A DNA stretch of 64,000 nucleotides from Flectonema sp. DT1601 (Eukaryota > Euglenozoa > Diplonemea > Diplonemida > Diplonemidae), in NCBI GenBank assembly GCA_964019425.1, contig OZ025847.1:402501-466500 (forward strand), in the 5' to 3' direction. Shown here piece by piece: positions 40,630-53,279 of this stretch; within the stretch, counting starts at the first letter, position 1; every line of letters begins with the position of its first letter. The translations under genes were made by a program, and so were the position numbers. The notes beneath the pieces are model-generated. The model ran no database searches, had not been told where the DNA came from, and was given only the letters and a program-made list of their open reading frames with translations.

Positions 40630-43600
40630 ATGTCTCTGCGGCTGTTCGCACTCTTTGCAGTGCTGACGGTAGTGCAGACGCAATGCGCATTTAATAGTTT
40701 AGAAATCTTTGCTGGAACAAACAGATTTACAGGTCTGGATGTAGCAACAGCATTTGGTGGAGGAATCATTAATATAGTTGAGAGTACTGCAGGAACGTGT
40801 GTACTTAATGGAATGTTACCAATGGGATCGACTTGCACATTTTCGAACATGGCAGGTACGTCATACATGAATACCATAATAGCAACATGTGGTGCCGGAG
40901 GTATTTATATATTCGCACCAACACAGACTTTGACTCCATTGGATTGCGCAGTTCCAAATGCAGGTACTGCGACGATAACTCCAAATCACAAGTTTGGAGA
41001 GACTAGTGTGTACGTGTGCGCAGCTGACACTACTTGTAGTGTTGCTAATTGTGAAGCACAGTGTAATACTGGAACAGTTGTTCCACAAGTTAACTGTCTT
41101 CCAGACTGTCCGTTAGGTTCCTCAGCAGGTATGTTGGTGGCAACCACAACTGTTGGGTCTGCAGGAGGAGATTGTAGTGGAAATTTCATTGCTGTTGGAA
41201 CCTTTACTCCAACTTGTTCAGTTACTGCTATTAACGGATACACATGTCCTGGACTTCCTCCTTCGGTTTCCTGTACAGTTTCTAACACTCAGTTAATTAC
41301 AACAACTTGTACAGAGAATCTTTGTGCTATTCTTGCAGCTATTACAACTGTTGGTGTAGTCCCTGACACTACTGCGGGACAGCAATGTCAAATGACTAAT
41401 GTCCAACTGTCAGCAATCACACAAACTTCTTGTGATATAAAGTGTGATCAGGCTGCTGGTTACCAAGCTCAACTTGGAGAGTACACTTGTGGAGATGCGG
41501 TCAATAAGGCTGCTGGACAAGCAATTGTTTCATCGATTACGACGTGTGATTTAGTACCGTGTCCTGCTGATAGTACTGTTGCAGGAGCGCTTACTTGTTT
41601 ATGTAATCAAGGATTCGCAGGTACGATATCTTATTCAGGGACAGCTTATACGGGAAGTTGTACTTTACAGGCGTGTCCAGCTGATTCCACAGCTACGACT
41701 CTACCTACTGGATGCCCATGTAATTCAGGCTTTACTGGTATGCAAAATTGGGATCCAGGTTTACAGAGATGGACTCATACTTGTGTTGCTCATTGTGCGA
41801 ATGCGTTCGTTGCTAGTTGTAACATAGACAGTTCTGTTGTAGCGAATCCCGCTACTACTCCTTGCACTGGAACAGGTAATTGTAATACAGGTGGATGTCC
41901 TGCTTGTCTTGTTACCGATTGCTGCGTTGAAAATATCTGTACTGCTCCAGGCACCAGCTTTCCTGGTTATGACTTTTCTGCTTCGACAGGTGGGGCTACT
42001 TGCACTACCGCAGCAAGCTGTACTCCAGTGACATGCCTTGCTGGGTATCAGGGTACTCCTGTTATCCGTTGTCCAACTTCATCTGTTTTTAGTTTTAATC
42101 CTGGCTGTGTCCCTGAAACACCCTGCGACTATAATTCGTTATTAGTTCCAATTGGAGGTATTCCGTTCATAGGTGCAACTATTAACGCTGGCGTCACTAC
42201 TGTCACACCATCTGCTGGAACCACCTGTGCTGCGGGATCTTCCGTATCCTCAACTGGATCATGTCAGTATGACTTGACTGGATATATCTCAGCTACTGCT
42301 ACTTGTAATAATGGAGTGTGGAGTGTTAATCCTGTAGCTGGGTTAGTTGGTGAGTTATGCATCACACCTACTACCATTAGGGGAGCAGGTACATTCGCTC
42401 CAGCAACCCCTCGCGTGAGAGAGTTAATTACAATAACCTGTCCAGCTAACACTTACTGTAATGGAGGTGTCATTGATGTTAATGACCCATGTAAGACAGC
42501 CTGTAGTGACACTGCTCCACGTGATTTCACACCTCAGGTTGGATGTGTTGGTATGTAAAGATATCAATTTTCAATTAGAAGACTACTCTTTTTCTGAATA
42601 ATAAATAAAAACAGATGTCTGTGACGTCGGAACGATAACCGGAGCAAGCGTAGAAACAGTTTCAACTGGTCCTGGTGGTGTTGATTGCAGTGGAAGTACT
42701 GTTCCTGGAGAGTACTACACTCCAACATGTAGGTTTACACAGACACCAGGATATACTTGTGTGAATCTACCAACAGCAGCAACATGTACTGATCCGGGAG
42801 TTGGTATGACTGCAGTTATATTGAGTCAAAGTGTTGTTGGCACTTCTTGTACTGAAAACTCATGTCTTGCGTATACTTTTGGTACAGGTGTCATCGCATC
42901 TACAACTGCACCAGCATGTAACAATGGAGAAGTACTAACATCAGTGACTCGCCCTGCTTGTAATATCATGTGTGATCAGTTATCAGGCTACCAGACAGGA
43001 ACAGCTACTGTTACTTGTGGCTTAACAGGAGGCGCACCCACAACAACATTAACCTGCACACCGGTTCCTTGTCCAGTAAATTCTCACTTTATATCACTTA
43101 CTAATTGTGTTTGTGATACTGGTTATGAAGGAGTCATATCTTATAGTGGTGTGATATTTACTGGTGCGTGTACAGTGATAAGTTGTGCTGCATTCAGTTA
43201 TCCTACAGGTATTGCAGATGGGACTACCCCTACACCTTGTAATAATAATATTCAATTGTTAAACACTGCTACCTGTACCTTATCTTGTGATACTGGTTAT
43301 ATAACTGGTGCTGGAACACTGAGTTGTAATCCTGCGACCAAAGTGAGTACTACCAGTCTTGTATGCAACGAAAAGTCATGTTTACCATTTCTTTTTGGAG
43401 CTGGTGTCACAGGAGGTGTTGTTGACGGATGTGTAAACGGAATTGCACTCATGCAGGTTTGTGTTTTTTATTGTCTTTTTATGTTTTTGGATAATTAAAC
43501 CAAGAGACGTACTTTGAATTGAATAAAAAAACACAAAAACAGATTACCGACAGCAGTTGTTCAGTCGATTGCTCTCCCGGATTTCACGGAACAGCAGCAA

Positions 43601-46600
43601 TACTTTCATGTCCAACAACTAAGAATAATGGAGATGCGGTAGATGGAACTATAACGTGTCTTCCGAATACTTGTTTAACCTATTCCCTTAAAACTGGTGA
43701 ACGTTACGGTACCACAAACGGCTGTACGACAGCAGCAGTAGCACTTGGGCTTACCTGTAGCATTGAATGTGCAGTTGGGTATTCTGGTAATCTTGGAAGT
43801 GTTACCTGTCCAGGTAACTCTATAGATGGAGCAACACCAACAGTAGTTGTTGATCCTGGTTGTGTTGCAACGTGTGCTAGTTATAGTTGTTCAACAGGTT
43901 ATAGTGGACCTTTACTTCCTAATAAAATTTGTCTTGTTGGTGGTTGTGATGATGCTTCTTGTTGTACAATAGCACCTTGTCCAGCAGACTCTGATGCAGT
44001 AACGATGCCAACAGTAAGCTGTCCTTGTAGAACAGGGTTTTCTGGAACTCCTACATGGAATGCAGCAACAAGGTCGTGGAGTCACATCTGTACTCCTAAC
44101 TGTGGAGGATTTGTTTGTCCAGCGGGGTATGCATCAAAAGACTTTGCCAGTAACATTCTCTGCAATCCAACTGGATGTACCCAACCAGTCTGCTGTGACC
44201 AAGATTGTATGGTCCCAACGGTTATTGGTGCGACTGTTACTGGTTGTACAGAAGCTGTTCCTGTTACACACGGTACTGTCTGTACTTGGGTAGCTGAACC
44301 TGGTGCAACATGCACAAATGTTGGAATGATTACTTGCAATGATGGTTCTTTTCCAGTGACTCCGACCTGTGCAGTTGACAGTTGCAACGTCGGCTTGTTT
44401 GATTTCACTGCAGCGAATGTAGTCGTCGGACAATCCCTGACACCTTGTGACACTGTTCCTCAAGGAAGTTGTACATTAACATGTGATGTTGGATACACAG
44501 GACCAGCTGTTGTTTCATGTACTGCTGTTGACACCTGGACTGTTACTGCAGCATGTCAACCAAATAGATGTATGGTACCAATAGTTGGTACTACAGACCC
44601 ACAAGCAGCTGACTACTCTGATTGCATTCTCAAAATGACTGGTGACAATTGCCAACCAACATGTGACCCAGGGTTCTTCGCAGATGGTCAGATTGTTTTA
44701 TCATGTGCTGCTGGAACAGGTGAATTCAGTGCTGTTGGGAGTGTGTGTAGATTGATAACCTGTACAGGTGCTGTCTTTGATCCAATACCTCATAATGTGC
44801 AACCGATTACAACAACAGGTGTATGTGATACTGCGATACTCACTCCATGTGTATTAACATGTACCAATAGATATTCAGGATCACCTTCTCTAACCTGCAC
44901 AGCAGTAAATACTTGGACTGTGACGAACCCTTGCACTGATGTTTGTATTCCTCGTACTGCAGCATCTTTAGTTGGTACTGACTTACCAACTGGTACGGAT
45001 GTAGGTACTTGTGTTGCGGGTGCTTTTACTGCTACCTCTCCGACATGTCAAGTATCTAACTGTATTGATGGATACGTAGCAGCATCTGGACCAGCAACAA
45101 TTACCTGTTCTCCTACTGGTGTTCTTTCTACTGCTCTTGCTGGTCTTACCTGCACAGAACTTGACTGTCAGACTTATGTTCCAGCTGCGAATGTAAATCG
45201 AGGAACCTGTCCAAATCCTATTGTGTTACAACCATATACAAATCCGACTTGTGATCTACAATGTGCTAGCGGTTATCAGGTTAGGAGTGGAACTAGTGAA
45301 CTTCGTTGTAGACCAAATGCACTTATTCCGACAACAACTTTACTGTGTGAAGCGATTGAGTGCAATAGTTTAACAGCACTTGATCCTGATTTACTTAATG
45401 CTGAACCATTAGCAACTGTATTCCCTTGTAATACAGTACCTAAAACAGGTTGTCCTTTAACATGTAAACCTGGGTACACTCCAGCCATGGGACCAGCACC
45501 TGAATTGCAATGTCAAGGTGTTGGCGTTTGGAGTTTTCAAGGTGTTTGTGATCCTGAGAGGTGTGACATCGCCTTCGACTTCACTGCCAATCACTTAGTA
45601 ACTCAAGGTCTATTGGGATGTAATACTGTTCCAGATCTCCCATGTACTATCCCGTGTGATGCAGGCTGGACAGGTTCAGCTGATGTTTCTTGTACTGCAG
45701 TTGATACCTGGGTTGTAACAACACCTTGTGTTGAGAATAAGTGCGGCCCATTTACTTTTCCAGACGGAATTACCGGAGGTAGTGTAGGAACTGCATGTAC
45801 AGACGGAATCGAACTTGGAAGTACAGTAATGGCCACTTGTGCAGTAACTTGTATGGCTGGTTATCGACCAGACCCTGCTACTAATGCGGGGACAGTCACC
45901 TGTTCGAGTACAGCTAATAATGGTGATGCTGCAGTGGTGGATTTAATTTGTCAAAAGACTTGTGGATTACATGCTTGTGTACATCCACATGCGATATTAC
46001 GACTTTTTGCACCCTCATCAATAGATTGTTTAGGATCACCGTCAGTATGTACAGACGAGCGCTGTTGTGTTGGAGTGATTGTTGATCCAACCATCATTAC
46101 AACAACTGAGAATGGACGAGTTCCTGGTGAGTTTACAGTTCGGTTAGTATCTGAGCCGACAGCTGATGTTTCTATCCCTGTTGTGAATACAAATATCGCA
46201 GAAGGTGAATTGTCGCATCCTTCCATTACAGCGCCTGGAACATCAACATTTAGCCTAGTCTTTACTCAAAGTAATTGGAATATACTTCAGACAGTAACCG
46301 TGACAGGGTTGGATGATTTTATTGTCGACGGTGACGTGACATATAAGATAGAACTTCGAGGAACGACTTCAATGGATGCTGACTACAATAATATAGAACC
46401 GAATGATGTAACGGTCACTAATATTGAAATCACTGATACAACGACGTTGTCAATTAGTTTAACTCCGTCACAAACAGTAAGTGCAACGGAAAGCACCAGT
46501 AGAACTAATTCATTGTCAGAAACGATGACAACAAGTTTGAGTGAGACGATCTCGTTAAGTAAATCTCTCTCTGGGACAATGTCTTTAACTGATACTACCT

Positions 46601-49600
46601 TAACACTGACGGAGTCTTTTTCATTATCGATTAGTGAGAGTTTAACACTAACAGAATCCATTCCACTACCAACAGAGACGATGACCGCGACGGAGTCGTT
46701 TACGTTTTCACTAAGTGACTCATACACACCAACTGTTCCATTGCCGACGGGAACAAGAACTCAATCTAACACGATTGATGGTACCAATACTGCAATAGTT
46801 CCTGTTGTGAATCCTGTTACAGAGACTGTTCAAATACTACCGAGTACAACAGTGACTATTCCTTTATCAACTCCAAACCCAACAGAGCCACTTGCGATCA
46901 GAGAATCACGCGTCCGAGTTGGAAGTATGGTCGCTGTTCGAAATTCTGCTAACGGTGTTTGGTTGGTAGGAACCGTATTGGGGACTTCCATAAAGAGTCC
47001 AGTTGGTCAGGTCTTGGTTCGTACTAAAGAAACATCAGGTCAAGGAGCATATTACGACCACGTTATACCAGCTGACTTCTTCCCTGGGGATAAGGTTCTT
47101 GTAAGAAATAACATCATTGACAGATGGGAAGAAGGTGTTGTAGTCAGCCAGGTTAGTAACTTTCCAGTTATTAGAACTAGTAAGGTGTCGGCAACTTTTG
47201 ACTTTATTCGTCCTGAAAAAACTGTTGTTGGGGGTGTTGTTTTAGCAAGAGACACACGAACAGGGATATGGCAAGTTGGTATTGTAACTCACTCAGGCAG
47301 CATCCAAACAGACGATGGGACAGTCCACGCATTTAATCAAGTCTTAGAGATAGGATATAGACCAGGTGATCCAGTTCATATAAAGGGGGTGTTGCAACTA
47401 ACATATGTCTTTGGTGTCATTCATTCTGCGACAGCATTACTTGAATTGACAGTTATGAGGGAACCTGGTATGCAAGTAATGCTTTCATCAACTTCGTTGT
47501 ATTCTGTTCAACCGATCGTGTTTTCAGTTTGTGGTTTTAGTAGTGCTCCAAACATCATAATTAGACAGACGGGGTCTGATCCGTTTCAAATTGTTGGACT
47601 TAGCTCAGTATCAACAATTAACCCTCCGGGAGAGATAACTATCGGAAACACAAATTATAATCAAATTCAAGAGCAGGGAACTGCTGTTGGACGTTTAGTC
47701 AGAGGAATACCACCAACTGCAACAACAATGCAATTAGGACTTGCGGTTGGACAGGATATGTACTTAGCTTTGGATGGTTCTGTTGAAAGTTGGACGACTG
47801 TCTTTCCGAATAGCGGGTCATTTATGGATTCCATAATCAGTGATGGCCAACCAGACACACTCGTAAATATCTCAACTGGTCCTAATGGTGAGTTGTTACA
47901 ACCTGAAACAGTCTCTAATGGAAACGGCACGGTATCTAAAATTGAATTTAACGGTTACGAAAAGGGTCATCCAGTCCACGTCAGAGACAATACCAGTTCT
48001 GGTTGGAGAACTGGTATTGTTGAGAACGCTGATACTACAACGGATCCAGTAGTAACTAGAAGATGGCATCAATACTTTCCAATTATTACTGAAAGTAATG
48101 ATGTCTTAGTTAGAGATGGTGACGCATTTCAGTGGAGTATCGCTGTTATTATTCAAAGTTCGTTTATGGACAATCCTCCAACTTCACGAACACGTGACGG
48201 TATCAGCAAAGCCTTCCTTCAAACAATCCCTGCAGGGTTTAGAATTAATTCACCAATTGAAGTACGAGACAGTTTATCATCTCCATGGCTTTCCGGTGTA
48301 GTTGCTAATGTTGCTGGTAGAGTACCAACAGTTGTCTTAAATAATCCAACTGGTGGTGTATTTGGATTGCCTGGTTCTGTGAGATCGTATACATTTTACA
48401 GACCACCAATTAGTCAGTTAGTACCTGGTAGCTCTGTCTTATCCAGAAATAACGATGCTCAAGAATGGCAACTCGGTACCATTACATCGACTTCGTCAAA
48501 CCTAACAATGATCCGACTCTCAGCAGCTGCAGCGATAACACTAACAGGACAGCAGCAGCTTACTGATAGTGTTATAATGGCTGTTAATCAAATATTCCCA
48601 AGAGGGCTCAGTATCAATGATACTGTTAAGATGAGAGACGGACCAGAGCCTTGGTCTTCTGGGGTTGCTACATCTACATCAGGAGATCAGGTGTTAATAG
48701 CAAAGAAATGGATGGCAATTCAACCACAAGTACTTTGTGAAGGAAACCTTGTCGTAGTCAGAGATAGTGATATTGATCCTTGGAGGGAAGGTATCATAAG
48801 AGTTGTTACTGCAGACCAAACGTTAGTAGAAACTGAACCTTCGCAATGGGAAAAAACTGAACCTGCAGGATACGCTAACGGCGACGCAGTTCTTGTTAGA
48901 GATTCCGACGCATCTGCTTGGAAACAAGGAATTGTTACTTCTATTTCACGAAGGAGTACCTTAGCTATAGCTACTGTTGAGAAATCATGGCCTCATATCA
49001 GACCAGCTATTCTTCAGATAGGAACTCGTGTTCTTGTTAGACAAGACTCGTTCGATTCATGGCAGGAAGGAGCTGTTGTTGATTCATTCGGGTTAATAAG
49101 AACAGGTGATGATATTATTAGATCTTGGGAACAGATTGAACCTCTTGGATATCGTAAAGGTGATAGTGTTGTTGTTAAAGATAAAACTGGAAATCAAGAA
49201 CGTGGTGTTGTTGAGGTCATCTCAGTCACAACTGGTGAAGCAACTGTTACCACTAGAAGTGGAACTAAAGTCTGGCCACACATTCATCCAACTACAGTTA
49301 CTGCTGGTTCACAAGTTGTAGTTAAAGATCACATTGATGAACCTTGGAGATTTGGATATGTCTCAACTACAGTTGATGATTTCTCTGTTGTTCCTCTTGT
49401 TCAGACTGAGCCTGCATGGTGGAACCAAATATTACCAAGACCAGTACCTGTGATCCCAACCACGTCAGTCCCTGAAACACCAACACCACCAATCTCACCA
49501 GTAACAATTCCTATTGATGTTCCTACTCCTACTGTTTTTATTCATACGACTTTATTAAAAACTGGATGTACAGAAACTCAAATATTAAATGATCAAACTT

Positions 49601-50445
49601 GTTGGAATAGTAATGCATTCAGATCAAAAATAATTGAACTGATGCCAGACATTCGTAACTGTGGAGATATTATTAATATTGACGTAGCGACTGGGGCTGC
49701 AATTGATCCGGATGTGTTGTTGGGGGTTAACTTTGATGATTGTCCTCCGAGTTCCTCTGCTGATTTATTAAAGAGATTTAATGAACTTTTAAAAAGACCC
49801 GCAAACAAGGGAGAATTTCAATCTGTTGGAACTAAAATAATCGCAACTTACTTACTAGCACCAGACTTCATCTCAAATAATACTGTTACTATTGTACCTG
49901 TTGGAGAGACTCTTGGAGCTAGTAAAAGTGATGATGAAGGTGTAGGAAAGCTTTGGGTTCTTTGGGTTATACTGAGTGGTTTAGCGATATGTTGTTGTCT
50001 CATGGTTATAGCAGGGAGATCTCGTAGAGAGAGTGATAAGAAGAAATGGGAAGACGAAGCAAATGATAAATCATTTCCCGTGGTTGATGAAGGTCATGAA
50101 CAAGGATCACCCAATGACTATGATAGTGATAACGATATGTGTATGAAAGGTGATCAGATTCCCTATCAACAGGAACATTATGATGAGGATGATTTTAGGA
50201 TACCAACTCAACCAGTTTACTCAGAGCCTTCTCCAGTTCCTACTGCAGAAAGTGTTTCACCATTGATACCTTCACAGTACTACACTCCCCCTGCTCCTGA
50301 TTCGTTTGAGTCCCCTCCTGCGGATCATTACCGCTCTATAACAAAGCCTCTTCCAACCAGGAGTCTTGGTCGAGGAACGTTACACGGCAACGCTGCTCCT
50401 GCTGGTCTGGAGTCAAATGGTCAGAGATTTCCAATTAAAGTTTAA
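40630..50445 (+). CDS. Giant modular type I surface protein (3 exons, about 3221 residues)
   Basis: Exons 40630-42550, 42615-43456 and 43543-50445 join in frame; introns are 64 and 86 nt with GTATGT and GTTTGT donors. Order: signal peptide (MSLRLFALFAVLTVVQTQC); Cys-rich region to about 1765 with Sushi/CCP-like or EGF-like units such as CTLTCDVGYTGPAVVSC...W; a Calx-beta-like domain at about 1768-1888 (ENGRVPGEFTVRL, NWNILQTVTVTGLDD, DGDVTYKIEL); a short SxT stalk to about 1993; about 14 modules of 42-60 residues from 2041 to 2886 with the core VxVRDxxxxxWxxGxV; a juxtamembrane domain; a membrane span (LWVLWVILSGLAICCCLMVI) near 3058-3080; and an acidic, Pro-rich tail. Adhesion or environmental sensing is likely. 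The VRD module family cannot be named from sequence alone. Confidence 0.87.
46900..49437 (+). repeat. About 14 tandem VxVRD...W..G modules
   Basis: Clear copies include GDKVLVRNNIIDRWEEGVV, GHPVHVRDNTSSGWRTGIV, NLVVVRDSDIDPWREGII, GDAVLVRDSDASAWKQGIV, TRVLVRQDSFDSWQEGAV and SQVVVKDHIDEPWRFGYV, each followed by 15-30 residues ending in W..I.P. Units opening with GY..GD alternate with units opening with I..G..V, which suggests a double-length repeat near 90 residues. The fourth module is followed by an insert of about 190 residues (47400-47945). The pattern recalls small Tudor/SH3-like barrels, here on the extracellular side. Confidence 0.75.
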
Positions 50446-51187
50446 AAAAATATATTATTATTTTTTTATTTTTTTTGACATCTCTGAACGGTAGTTCCAT
50501 AGTTTTAGGTTCAATTTCTTTTTTTTTTATCCTCTTTTTTTTTTGTTTATTTTCGATTATGTACTTTGTTCCCTTTGTTTTGTTTTTATCATTACAACTA
50601 CTGCGGGCTTCTGTTTTATGTGCATCTGCAGTACAGCAGACACACTTGTGCCACCAGTGAGTGTGTATTTCTTAGCACTTTAATGTCCATAAATGCATTT
50701 TTTTCTTTTTTTTTTTAATAAGCATAAAAAAAAAATCTCTTTGACGGACATTACATTGTATTAAAAAAAAATAATAATAAAATAATATTTTTTTTTAGTT
50801 TGTTTCCTTTGCTTTGCGTTAATGAGCAACGACTTAAGTGCCGCTTGCTGTATCTGAACGTACGAACGTATGTTATCTTGTAGTTGATGAAAGGGGGGAC
50901 AGGACAGGCAGGCTTGTCATTCTGTTGTTCTCTTTAATCAATTACATATATCGCATGCCATATATAGAACTTCCTTTTTTTTTTTGTTACTTTTAACAAA
51001 ATCTTTGCGTTATTTAATATTTTTTTTTTTTGTAGTTTTTAGATAGCTTAGTTTTATTATTATTAGTTTCTGTCAAAAAAAGTGTTTTTGTTAGTTAGTC
51101 ATTCTATGTGTGTCGAGGGGTAAAAAAAAAAAAAAAAATATTTTTTTTTTTTTTTTAAATTCAGATAAAACCTACAATGTAAGACTG
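50446..51187. other. Intergenic region
   Basis: No gene is supported. TAATGTCC (50681-50688) pairs with GGACATTA (50745-50752) around a T/A-rich loop, 235 nt after the stop. ATATAT-CGCATGCC-ATATAT lies near 50945. A tract of T ends in AAATTCAG at 51164, 23 nt before the next ATG. Confidence 0.5.
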
Positions 51188-51985
51188 ATGGACTCTCATA
51201 AATTTGTTCACATTCAGGGAAGGGAGGTTCCGATTACCTACTCTGGGTTAGATGATGACGAAGATATTGTAATCTCAGCAGTTCAGAGTTTCCCTCCCTT
51301 TGAAAGTTGGGTTGTAAAGATGGGAAGAGAAGTTACTTTCATAGTAGACGAAGTAGTAGTCCATCATATCGAATATTACAAAGGTTTAGAAGGAGCAAGA
51401 GTTGGTCTTTGTAAAATACATGTAAAACTTGTTAACGAATCTGGTACTACATTCCCTTCAACATTCGTAGTGAGAGGAACAAGTGTCCTCTGTATTATAT
51501 CATACTATTGTGATGGGATAGATCACATTGTTGTTACTCATCAGGTTCGTCCAGCAGTTGGAAGAACTATGACGGAATTACCAAATGGGTTGTTGGACGT
51601 TTCTGGGAATTTTAAAGGAAGGACAGCAGACACTTTGGAACGTATTCTTCCGAGTCTGTCTTTAACACAAAAATATTTGATTGACCTTTTACATGTTGTT
51701 TATGGAGATTCTCAACTTACTCGGTTGTACCCAACTCCACAAAGTTCTGATGAATCGACACGTATTATGCTGTATCGTCGTATTGTGACTTCTAGTCAAT
51801 TAGAAGATATTCGTTCTCAGCTGATGCAGAATCGATCTTCACCACCTCCAATAGCATTTTCACTTTCTACGTTAAATGAGCTTCAGAGTGAAACTGATGC
51901 TAAATTATTATCAGCTGCGTATCTCTTCAAGAAGGTTCTGGGACTTAAGAATAAGGGAAACCATTTATTCTGTACTGCTGATTGA
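51188..51985 (+). CDS. Nudix-fold protein of the NUDT14/ADP-sugar diphosphatase type, catalytic box degenerate
   Basis: A 265-residue protein. The order VRGTSVLCIISYYCDG, VVTHQVRPAVG, ELPNGLLDVSGNF, RLYPTPQSSDE and ETDAKLLSAAYLF matches the ADP-sugar diphosphatases of the NUDT14 group, which hydrolyse ADP-ribose or ADP-glucose. However, the Nudix box, normally GX5EX7REUXEEXGU, reads GNFKGRTADTLERILPSLSL: the REUXEE block that holds the catalytic Mg ions is gone while flanking strands remain. It is therefore probably a pseudoenzyme that still binds a nucleotide sugar or a partner. The open frame begins at a GTG upstream in homopolymer; the first ATG (51188) lies 23 nt after the acceptor and gives MDSHKFVHIQGREVP. 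Confidence 0.73.
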   Translation: MDSHKFVHIQGREVPITYSGLDDDEDIVISAVQSFPPFESWVVKMGREVTFIVDEVVVHHIEYYKGLEGARVGLCKIHVKLVNESGTTFPSTFVVRGTSVLCIISYYCDGIDHIVVTHQVRPAVGRTMTELPNGLLDVSGNFKGRTADTLERILPSLSLTQKYLIDLLHVVYGDSQLTRLYPTPQSSDESTRIMLYRRIVTSSQLEDIRSQLMQNRSSPPPIAFSLSTLNELQSETDAKLLSAAYLFKKVLGLKNKGNHLFCTAD

Positions 51986-52149
51986 GATTTCTTTTTGTGT
52001 TGGTTTTTTTTTTCACTATTTTTTCATTTATACTTTTGTGAAAAAAAAACTATTTTTTTTTAATTAACTTTTTTTTAAACCAATTTTTTCCTGTGAAAGG
52101 ATTTTAATTCATTATATTTATACTTGTTGTGATGTTCTTTCTTTGAGTT

Positions 52150-52166
52150 TATTTCTTTATTTTCAG
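52150..52166 (+). promoter_or_regulatory. Splice acceptor immediately abutting the start codon
   Basis: TTTATTTCTTTATTTTCAG ends at 52166 and the ATG begins at 52167. If the leader is joined here, the mRNA has no gene-encoded 5'UTR. Only 181 nt separate this ATG from the preceding stop, leaving little room for a promoter plus a 5'UTR intron. Confidence 0.55.
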
Positions 52167-53279
52167 ATGCATTTCATTTTATTACTATGCTTAGCAGTAG
52201 GAACACTAAAAGGTGAGATACCAAGTGAATATTCAGCCTCAGTAGAACTCGTAAATGATGCAACAGGAGAGACTCGAACTTGGCAAGAATGGAGAGGAGG
52301 TGGATGGGTTATCGTTCTCGATGGAACTACCCTCCGAGGAGTTCAAGAATCATCAAATGGAGATTTGTGGGGATACGTTACACGACATCTATCAGGCGGT
52401 ACATACGAAGGTCATTTTGAAACATTGTATCATGTGTTGCGGGTTACTTGGATGCAAAATAGCCACTTGGCTGTTCCATCAGAAGTTAGAAGCCGTCAAA
52501 CACTTCATTACCCTTCCGGAATATACCTTTTCGCAAACGGAATTCCACTAAAAGTAGAAATAAACAACACCAACTATAATATACTGCAATGGGTCTCTCA
52601 GGTTGATGCATCGACGTTGTCGAAATTAACATCGAATTTAGCTAAAGCTACCTTTTCAAGAACGACCCTTCGACATAGCGATTACACCTTATACGTCAGA
52701 TGGTTTGTCGATGGTAAGTTGACTGGATTTATGACGGAAATAACTGATCACAGCGCTGAAATAACAACACAAATAAGAACATATCCCGACGGTAATGAAG
52801 TCACAGTTGTAATGGATAAATATGTTGGTGAGGTTCGTATCTGTGATAACAATGATAAAACCAACATAACAATTGACAGTAAATCATTGTACGCTGATCA
52901 TCTATCACATATGATTGAAACGATGATTGATCTCCCGCAGGTGTCAGTCGACATTACTAATGCGACTCATTCTTCTGATTGGCTGCTGAAGGAAGTAACT
53001 TTTAATGGAATCTTGTGGTCTGTTTCAGGGTTTCATAATCTTTCTGTATATCTACATCGATGGGAAGCAATTCCATACCCGTCTTGTGTTGTGACTGACC
53101 GTCGGAAGCGAGTGACATCAAAATGTACCGATACGTGCTGTCAAGTTGACCAGTCTCAATTCAATGAAACAGCCTTGTGTTCAATCGTGTTATTAGCAGC
53201 TATATTTGGTATCTTAATCAGTACGTTGGTGTTTTTTTCTTTGATGAGATCTCGTTCAACTCCTCCGGTGGGTTCATAG
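52167..53279 (+). CDS. Hypothetical type I membrane protein
   Basis: A 370-residue single-exon protein. A signal peptide (MHFILLLCLAVGTLKG) is followed by a Trp/Gly-rich beta domain (TRTWQEWRGGGWVIVLDGTT, GGTYEGHFETLYHVLRVTWM) and a second folded region with a few Cys near the membrane (CVVTDRRKRVTSKCTDTCC). A C-terminal span (SIVLLAAIFGILISTLVFFS) and a tail of about 12 residues end the protein. Several NxS/T sequons (NNTN, NITI, NATH, NLSV) fit a glycosylated ectodomain. No family is recognised. The open frame begins at a TTG 24 nt upstream, but ATG 52167 directly after the acceptor starts the signal peptide and is preferred. Confidence 0.73.
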   Translation: MHFILLLCLAVGTLKGEIPSEYSASVELVNDATGETRTWQEWRGGGWVIVLDGTTLRGVQESSNGDLWGYVTRHLSGGTYEGHFETLYHVLRVTWMQNSHLAVPSEVRSRQTLHYPSGIYLFANGIPLKVEINNTNYNILQWVSQVDASTLSKLTSNLAKATFSRTTLRHSDYTLYVRWFVDGKLTGFMTEITDHSAEITTQIRTYPDGNEVTVVMDKYVGEVRICDNNDKTNITIDSKSLYADHLSHMIETMIDLPQVSVDITNATHSSDWLLKEVTFNGILWSVSGFHNLSVYLHRWEAIPYPSCVVTDRRKRVTSKCTDTCCQVDQSQFNETALCSIVLLAAIFGILISTLVFFSLMRSRSTPPVGS

